The notes under the pieces: model-generated | The model's input: the letters and a program-made list of their open reading frames with translations, nothing else | Databases searched by the model: none | Told to the model about the DNA's origin: nothing | Origin: MWDV01 sp964634255 | GTDB lineage: Bacteria; Verrucomicrobiota; Verrucomicrobiia; Limisphaerales; MWDV01 | DNA: 64,000 nucleotides | Assembly (NCBI GenBank): GCA_964634255.1 | Contig: CAZWJC010000006.1 | Coordinates: 1 to 64,000 of the forward strand | Reading direction: 5' to 3' | Shown: positions 58,908-64,000 of the stretch, piece by piece | Layout: each line of letters opens with the position of its first letter | How positions within the stretch are numbered: position 1 is the stretch's first letter | Position numbers and translations under genes: made by a program

Positions 58908-60191
58908 GTGAAAAGCCACCTGCTGCTTGCGGGCATGCTGGTCCTTGAGGCCACCGCTCAGACGCCGGCACCTGCGCCGAATTACGACGAAGCCAAAGTC
59001 CCGGCCTACGCATTGCCTGATCCACTGGTTTGCATCGATGGTGCGAAAGTGGCCGACTCCGCAACATGGGAGAAGAAGCGCCGGCCCGAGCTACTGCAGT
59101 TGTTTGGCGATCATGTGTATGGCCACGCGCCGCGTCGTCGCCGGGGAATGAGCCAATTCGAAGTCACGTCGCTGGCGACCAACGCGCTCGGCGGCAAAGC
59201 GACGCGCAAAGAGATCGCCGTCTGGCTCACGGGCAAGACGAACGGCCCGAGCCTGAATGTGTTGCTGTATGTGCCGAACGGCGCACGCCAGCCGTCACCT
59301 GCGTTTCTGGGATTGAACTTCAACGGTAATCACGCCATCAGCACCGACCCGGGTATTCGCCTCTCCGACCGCTGGATGCCGGAGAGCCGAACCGGTGGCG
59401 TGACGAACAATCGCGCCACCGACTCCAGTCGCGGGAGTGAAGCTTCGCGCTGGCCGGTGGAAAAGATCCTGGCCCGCGGTTACGCGGTCGCCACGGTGTA
59501 TTGCGGCGATCTGGAGCCCGACTTCGCCGAAGGCCGGAAGCTGGGCGTGCGCGCGGCACTGGACCGCACGGGGGCGAACGCTGTTTTCCGGACCAACCAG
59601 TGGGGCGCAATCGGAGCGTGGGCCTGGGGGTTGAGCCGGGCCTTGGATTATCTGGAAACGGATGCTGCCGTGGATGGCAAGCGCGTGGCGTTGATCGGCC
59701 ATTCGCGGCTGGGTAAGACGGCGCTGTGGGCGGGGGCGCGGGATGATCGCTTCGCCATCGTCATCTCAAATGAATCGGGCGAGGGCGGGGCGGCGCTGGC
59801 GCGACGCTGCTTTGGCGAGCGGACCGGGGATTTGAACCGGCGCTTCCCGCACTGGTTCTGCGGAGCCTTCAAGCAGTACTCCGATAACGAGGGCAAACTC
59901 CCGGTGGACCAACACGAATTGCTCGCGCTGATCGCGCCGCGTCCGCTCTACGTGGCCAGCGCGGAGGAAGATCGCTGGGCTGATCCGCGTGGGGAATTCC
60001 TTGCCGCGAAAGCTGCCGAACCGGTCTATCAGCTATACGGCAAGGCCGGCTTGGGCGTGGCCGATCAACCGCCCGTGAACCAGCCGGTTGGTGACGTGAT
60101 TCGCTACCATGTGCGCACCGGGAAGCACGACGTGACGGACTACGATTGGGAGCAGTATCTCGCTTTTGCGGACCGGCATTTCAAACGGTGA
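58908..60191 (+). CDS. CE15-like exported glucuronoyl methylesterase
   Basis: The 427-residue protein has a signal peptide (VKSHLLLAGMLVLEATA-QT) and the CE15 alpha/beta hydrolase signature: FNGNHAI, GYAVATVYCGDLEPDF, IGAWAWGLSRALDYL, the nucleophile GHSRLGKTALWAGA, the SNESGEGGAALARR loop and a final GKHDVTDYDWEQYLAFADRHF with the catalytic His. CE15 enzymes cleave the ester between glucuronic acid on xylan and lignin. A GTG start at 58908 is used; TACAGT ends seven bases upstream. It points to plant-polysaccharide use. Confidence 0.88.
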   Translation: MKSHLLLAGMLVLEATAQTPAPAPNYDEAKVPAYALPDPLVCIDGAKVADSATWEKKRRPELLQLFGDHVYGHAPRRRRGMSQFEVTSLATNALGGKATRKEIAVWLTGKTNGPSLNVLLYVPNGARQPSPAFLGLNFNGNHAISTDPGIRLSDRWMPESRTGGVTNNRATDSSRGSEASRWPVEKILARGYAVATVYCGDLEPDFAEGRKLGVRAALDRTGANAVFRTNQWGAIGAWAWGLSRALDYLETDAAVDGKRVALIGHSRLGKTALWAGARDDRFAIVISNESGEGGAALARRCFGERTGDLNRRFPHWFCGAFKQYSDNEGKLPVDQHELLALIAPRPLYVASAEEDRWADPRGEFLAAKAAEPVYQLYGKAGLGVADQPPVNQPVGDVIRYHVRTGKHDVTDYDWEQYLAFADRHFKR

Positions 60192-60214
60192 GCGGATCGC
60201 CTACCCTGCGCGAC

Positions 60215-60790
60215 GTGAAGCGGATTGGCATCTACGGCGGCTCGTTCGACCCAGTGCATCTGGGCCACCTGCTGGTGGCGCAGGCGGCGATTGAGGAACT
60301 GCGCTTGGACCGGCTGTTCTTCGTCCCGGCGGCGCAGTCGCCCTTCAAGCTGGAGCAACAGCACGCACCCGCAGGCGACCGCGTGCGCCTGTTGCGCCTG
60401 GCCCTGGCTGGCCGGACAAACTGTGAAGTGGACTTGCAGGAACTCCAGCGCGGCGGGATTTCCTACACGGTGGACACGGTGCGCAATTACGCCAGGCGCT
60501 ATCCCGAGGCGACGCGGTTTTGTTTGATCGGCGCAGACAACGTGCCGAACCTGCCCAAGTGGTTTGAGGCGGAGGAACTGGCGCGGTTGGTGGAGTTCGT
60601 GGCCATCCCCCGTCCGGGTGAACCCGCGGCGGTCTTCCCCGCGCCGTTCCGTGGGCGAGCGCTGGCGGGCTTTCCGTTCGGTGTGTCCTCGTCGCAGATC
60701 CGCGCGCGAGTGAAAGCGGGCTTAGCCATAGAACATTTGGTGCCGCCGACCGTGGCGGAAACCATCCGCAACTCCCGGCTTTATCTTTGA
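60215..60790 (+). CDS. nadD: Nicotinate-nucleotide adenylyltransferase
   Basis: NadD adenylylates nicotinate mononucleotide in NAD synthesis. The 191-residue product has GIYGGSFDPVHLGHLLVAQ (nucleotidyltransferase HxGH motif), RGGISYTVDTVRNYARRYP, FCLIGADNVPNLPKW and the C-terminal SSSQIRARVKAG, a variant of the ISST.IR motif. GTG 60215 is used; the frame is open upstream into the esterase gene. TACCCT ends seven bases before the start. rsfS follows after 26 bases, a common pairing. Confidence 0.95.
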   Translation: MKRIGIYGGSFDPVHLGHLLVAQAAIEELRLDRLFFVPAAQSPFKLEQQHAPAGDRVRLLRLALAGRTNCEVDLQELQRGGISYTVDTVRNYARRYPEATRFCLIGADNVPNLPKWFEAEELARLVEFVAIPRPGEPAAVFPAPFRGRALAGFPFGVSSSQIRARVKAGLAIEHLVPPTVAETIRNSRLYL

Positions 60791-60816
60791 ACCGTCCTCT
60801 GGCATCCTCGCGGCAG

Positions 60817-61188
60817 ATGGATTCACGAAAACTCGCCTCCCTTTGCCGCGAACTGGCCGATAACAAGAAGGCGGACGACATTGTCGTCCTCGACGTTCGC
60901 AAGCTCTCTTCCATCACCGATTACTTCGTCATTGCTTCCGCCACCAGCGAACCGCATTTGCGCGCCGTGGTGGATGAGATCACCGACAAGCTGCGGGAGG
61001 ACCATAAGCTCCGCCCCAAGGCCGTAGACGGAAAACTGCCCACTCAATGGATGGTGCTGGACTACTTCGATGTGATCGTTCACGTCATGCGTGCCGACGT
61101 GCGGGAGCGCTATGACTTGGAGAGTTTGTGGGGTGACGCACCCCGCGTGCGCACGCGCAAGCGGACGAGCCAGAACCTGCAGATTTAA
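60817..61188 (+). CDS. rsfS: Ribosomal silencing factor RsfS
   Basis: RsfS binds uL14 and prevents subunit joining in starvation. The 123-residue protein has the compact RsfS fold: LASLCRELADNKKADDIVVLDVRKLSSITDYFVIASATSEPHLRAVVDEI, then QWMVLDYFDVIVHVMRADVRERYDLESLWGDAP. ATG 60817 is used rather than a TTG ten codons earlier that overlaps nadD. It is co-transcribed with nadD and converges on the PUR-domain gene. Confidence 0.95.
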   Translation: MDSRKLASLCRELADNKKADDIVVLDVRKLSSITDYFVIASATSEPHLRAVVDEITDKLREDHKLRPKAVDGKLPTQWMVLDYFDVIVHVMRADVRERYDLESLWGDAPRVRTRKRTSQNLQI

Positions 61189-61261
61189 ACCGTAGCCCGC
61201 GGCTCGGCTGCCGAAAGATCGCAACAGCCGCAAAGCCAGATGGGGGTTGGACCCCGGCGGC

Positions 61262-61558
61262 TTACATCACCTTGGGCGGTATTTCGGAGGCCGCCTTGGC
61301 CAGGCTTTCCACGACCTTGGCAAACTCCTCCAATCCCGGGGCGGGGATGATGATGGCATCCCGCCGGCCGCCCACGTCTTCGGTGATCCGCAGAAACCGT
61401 CCGCGCGGGTTCTCCTTCAAGGTGAACACGAACGTCTTGCGTTCCACCTGAATGCGTTCCGTGCGGAGGGTGTCCTCGTTGACGGGCGGTTTGGGAGGCA
61501 TGCTGCCGAAGTGGTGCGGCCGCGTGCGAAACGGCGATGGTCGTTCGTTTGAAATCAT
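61262..61558 (-). CDS. PUR-domain nucleic-acid-binding protein
   Basis: The 98-residue protein has a DUF3276/PUR-alpha-like repeat: ERKTFVFTLKENPRGRFLRITEDVGGRRDAIIIPAPGLEEFAKVVESLAKA. Bacterial PUR proteins form dimers that bind RNA and single-stranded DNA and act in gene regulation. Start ATG 61558 is used; ATG 61501 (MPPKPPV) is an alternative. It is a lone gene convergent with rsfS, and its targets are unknown. Confidence 0.78.
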   Translation of the reverse strand: MISNERPSPFRTRPHHFGSMPPKPPVNEDTLRTERIQVERKTFVFTLKENPRGRFLRITEDVGGRRDAIIIPAPGLEEFAKVVESLAKAASEIPPKVM

Positions 61559-61932
61559 ACGTTGTTCCCAAAGGAACCCTACATCATGGGATTAGTTCCG
61601 GGTAAAGTTTGACCAGTTCACCGGTTTGTCAACTGCGGATTTTGACAGCCGAGAACAAAACGCTGGTTTCTGGGACTGCGGCCAGGAGTCCTTTTCGAAC
61701 AGCTCTCGAAGACGCCAGCGGTTTGGGCCGTAACGGATTGGATACCGGTGGGTGGCCGCCGACCGCACAACTCCCTCAAACGTGCAGAGGCTTCAACTCT
61801 TTGGCCTTTACCTCATCTTCTCGTCCTGACGCCAAGCTCCCTCTCCGCCTTTCTTCCCGCCGGCGTCGAAGTTTGGGTTTGACAGGCGTCTCCCTTCGCC
61901 GTTTCTTCTCTTGTAGGTAAATCCAGAGACAA
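61559..61932. other. 374-base noncoding stretch before the H-X9-DG prepilin
   Basis: No gene is supported. A small hairpin GTTCCCAAAGGAAC lies at 61564-61577 near the PUR gene start. TTGACA near 61881 is a possible -35, but a matching -10 is weak. The region is pyrimidine-rich just before the next start. Confidence 0.4.
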
Positions 61933-62733
61933 ATGAAAGCGAACCCTTCCTCCCGGAATGCCTTCACGCTAATTGAACTGCTGGTAGTCATCGCCATCAT
62001 CGCGATCCTGGCGGGCATGCTCCTCCCCGCCTTGTCCAAGGCCAAACTCAAGGCGCAACGCATCCAGTGTGTCAGCAACCTGAAGCAACTTGGCTATTCA
62101 TGGCAGATGTATGGCGGCGACTACAACGACAAGATGGTGCCGAATTGGATTGTGGATAAACGGGCTTGGATTGACGGGATCTTGGGCAACGTCTCCGCCA
62201 TGCCCGGGGCCACCAACATCTTAGCGATTCGCGCGGGACTGCTCTACCCGTACAACCCCAATGTGGACATGTACGTGTGCCCGGCGGCCAAAGGCGGCCC
62301 CAGCACCCTGCCTAAGGTAAGACAAGTGCGGCACTATTCGCTGCAAGGCCGGATGGGTGGCGCAGATCAGGCAGACCAAGACAAGCACGGCGCAACCAGC
62401 ACAGCGTGGGTCTTGGGAGACAAATACCCACAATACAAGAAGCTGAGCCAAGTGCGCTATCCAGCACCCGCGGAGGCCATGTCTTTCGTGGACGAGAGCG
62501 TGGAGACGTTGGACGACGGCTACTTTGCCGTGAACGCGGCAGATCGGGTGAACCAGTGGCAGAACTCCCCGACCGCGCGGCACGGGAAGTCGGCAGCCTT
62601 TGGGTTTGCGGATGGACATGCTGAGAGTTGGCGGTGGTCGGCTCTCAACCTCGACCGCAAGCTTGATGCCCCCATGCTGAGCTCCACAGATCCGGATTTG
62701 CGGCGACTCCAGCGGGCAGTGTTCCGACCCTAG
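61933..62733 (+). CDS. H-X9-DG prepilin-type protein
   Basis: The 266-residue protein has a short leader (MKANPSSRNA-FTLIELLVVIAIIAILAGMLLPALSKAKLKA), with Ala at -1 as in GspG, and RIQCVSNLKQLGYSWQMYGGDYNDKM, the family core. The C-terminal part has HGKSAAFGFADGH, the H-X9-DG motif. Such proteins occur in large numbers in Verrucomicrobiota and Planctomycetota and are thought to be type II/IV-pilin-like surface proteins. It stands alone here. Confidence 0.9.
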   Translation: MKANPSSRNAFTLIELLVVIAIIAILAGMLLPALSKAKLKAQRIQCVSNLKQLGYSWQMYGGDYNDKMVPNWIVDKRAWIDGILGNVSAMPGATNILAIRAGLLYPYNPNVDMYVCPAAKGGPSTLPKVRQVRHYSLQGRMGGADQADQDKHGATSTAWVLGDKYPQYKKLSQVRYPAPAEAMSFVDESVETLDDGYFAVNAADRVNQWQNSPTARHGKSAAFGFADGHAESWRWSALNLDRKLDAPMLSSTDPDLRRLQRAVFRP

Positions 62734-62925
62734 GCGGCGAGCCCGGGGGCAGAGGTTGGCGGCGATTATCGAGTTCGCGGCGAAACGCGGCCAGTGCCTT
62801 GCCTGTGATGAGTGGTGGGCGAAAGGAGTTGGGCACGGTCCTTGACGGAACGGGGGAGCGGGCGGAGTGTTCGAGGTGCGCCTCCCCAGGCAGCATCCGT
62901 TCGCCGAGCAAGTTGAATCGTGACT

Positions 62926-64000
62926 ATGGCCAGCGCCCCGCCAACCGCAGACGAGACACCCAACCGGGGCCGCGTCCTGGTCATCGACGACGATCCGCAT
63001 GTTTGCGGCATTTTCCGCCGTATTCTGGAGCGGCGCGGCCATGTCGTCCTCCAAGCGGCAGACGGTTGCCAGGGATTGACCGCCGCCAAGGAAACCTCAC
63101 CAGATATCATCCTGCTGGACCTGAATCTGCCGGTGATGGGCGGGCTGGAGACGTTGGGGAAGTTGTCGCAGCAGTGTCCGGATGTGCCAGTGATTATCGT
63201 TTCCGGCAGCGGCTCGATGAAAGATGCGATCGAGTCGCTCAAGCTGGGCGCGTGGGATTACCTGGTCAAACCCCTGCCCGAGACCTCCGCCCTCATCCAC
63301 ACGGTCGAGACCAACCTCGAACGCTCGCGGCTGATCCGGCTCAATAAGAAGATTCGCCAGGAGCTGGAGCAACGGCATGAGCAAATCCAGGAGGACGAGG
63401 AGGCCGGGCGTAAAATCCAGGCAAAACTGTTTCCGCCGCAAGAGTGGGCGCTGGGTCGTTACGCCTTCAAGCACCGGGTGATTCCGTCGTTGCTGCTGAG
63501 CGGGGATTTCGTGGACTACTTTGCCGTGGGCGACCGATTCGCGGTGTTCTACTGCGCGGATGTGTCGGGTCATGGTGTTTCGTCCGCGCTGATCACCGTG
63601 CTGGTGAAAAGCCTGGTGGGCAAATATCGGGAGCGGTTCCAGGAGCGCCAGGATTCGTTGATCCTCGAACCGGACCGCCTGCTCGCCCAGCTCAACAAGG
63701 AATTGCTTCAGGAACAGCTCGGCAAGCACCTCACGCTCTTCTACGGCGTCCTCGACACCACCGCCAACACCCTGCGCTATGCCAACGGCGGTCAGCACCC
63801 GCCAGCGCTGTTGTTCAGTGTGGCAGGGTTGCAGACGTTGGAGACCAACGGCATGGCGGTGGGGTTGTTTCCTTTTGCCGCGTTCGCGTCCGACACGGTT
63901 TCGCTGCCACCCTCATTCCGCCTGGTGGTGTTTTCGGATGGGGCTTTGGACGTGTTGGCGCTGCCCTCGGCCGATGCGAAGCTTGCCTTCCTGCGGGGGC
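62926..64000 (+). CDS. Response regulator - PP2C-type (RsbU-like) phosphatase, partial
   Basis: The frame runs off the right edge after 358 codons. A receiver domain (RVLVIDDDPHVCGIFRR, Asp65 in IILLDLNLP, Lys in YLVKPL) is followed by a coiled linker and a PP2C-SIG phosphatase domain: GDFVDYFAVGDRFAVFYCADVSGHGVSSALI, LRYANGGQHPPALL and VVFSDGALDV. It likely dephosphorylates an anti-anti-sigma factor in a partner-switching stress or development pathway, a role inferred from the family. ATG 62926 is the first clean start. Confidence 0.92.
   Translation, partial: MASAPPTADETPNRGRVLVIDDDPHVCGIFRRILERRGHVVLQAADGCQGLTAAKETSPDIILLDLNLPVMGGLETLGKLSQQCPDVPVIIVSGSGSMKDAIESLKLGAWDYLVKPLPETSALIHTVETNLERSRLIRLNKKIRQELEQRHEQIQEDEEAGRKIQAKLFPPQEWALGRYAFKHRVIPSLLLSGDFVDYFAVGDRFAVFYCADVSGHGVSSALITVLVKSLVGKYRERFQERQDSLILEPDRLLAQLNKELLQEQLGKHLTLFYGVLDTTANTLRYANGGQHPPALLFSVAGLQTLETNGMAVGLFPFAAFASDTVSLPPSFRLVVFSDGALDVLALPSADAKLAFLRG

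Noticed and set aside
61609..61920. Open frame in the gap before the 61933 prepilin gene
   Set aside because: Composition and codon use do not look coding and no family is recognised.
1..64000. CRISPR arrays, tRNA or rRNA genes, insertion sequences, phage genes
   Set aside because: None was seen. The repeats present are palindromic or heptamer types without regular spacers, and no transposase or integrase motif was found.

Overview
The window is GC-rich chromosomal DNA from a Gram-negative bacterium. It most likely comes from the phylum Verrucomicrobiota, in the Limisphaerales/Pedosphaera group. That placement is inference and rests on three things: H-X9-DG type prepilins, a long type II secretion/type IV pilus-like operon with a PilM-like platform protein, and dense families of short palindromic repeats between and inside genes. 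No rRNA, tRNA, CRISPR array, integrase or transposase was seen.

Layout. 1-4749 (minus strand) is holB - O-antigen-ligase-like gene - aroQ - accB - accC, with accC running off the left edge. 4913-6897 (plus) is a GST-like gene overlapping a PIN-PhoH ATPase. 7015-8987 (minus) holds a small membrane protein and a DUF4912 protein with a histone-H1-like tail. 9147-15987 (plus) is nusB, a PHP phosphoesterase, ftsY, rpsU, a sugar isomerase-like protein, a CCA/poly(A) polymerase and an SGNH hydrolase. 16125-19158 holds an NtrC-type regulator, a UPF0175/PIN toxin-antitoxin pair and a DedA protein. 19220-23442 holds proB (minus), a deoxyribosyltransferase-like protein and a CocE/NonD hydrolase. 23437-24928 is an orphan gene bracketed by inverted repeats. 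24995-27612 (minus) is prmC, murA and a small anchored protein.

27888-42846 (plus) is the centrepiece. An exported charged protein is followed by gspE, F, G, H, I, J, K, L, M, a GspC/PilP-like gene, a secretin encoded as two separate genes, and an NtrB-like histidine kinase. 43033-48121 links an H-X9-DG prepilin, a lamin-tail/CotH protein, a DUF4956 membrane protein, a small membrane protein and a VTC-domain polyphosphate-polymerase-like protein. 48160-64000 holds mtnP, an exported msrB, a large TPR protein, a PAS/GAF kinase with a LuxR-type regulator, cytochrome c, a PLP decarboxylase, a CE15 glucuronoyl esterase, nadD, rsfS, a PUR-domain protein, another H-X9-DG prepilin and a partial response regulator-PP2C phosphatase.

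The most unusual signals are these. (1) The secretin is split inside its last N domain, and both halves have their own export signal. (2) Composite palindromic elements supply most of the cleavable leader peptides of two successive pseudopilins. (3) Other palindromic elements sit in frame inside the CCA-adding enzyme and PrmC. (4) A six-hairpin array of GNA triloops at 47150-47342 switches strand at its midpoint. (5) TANNNT -10 boxes recur 5-7 nt before start codons, which suggests leaderless transcripts.
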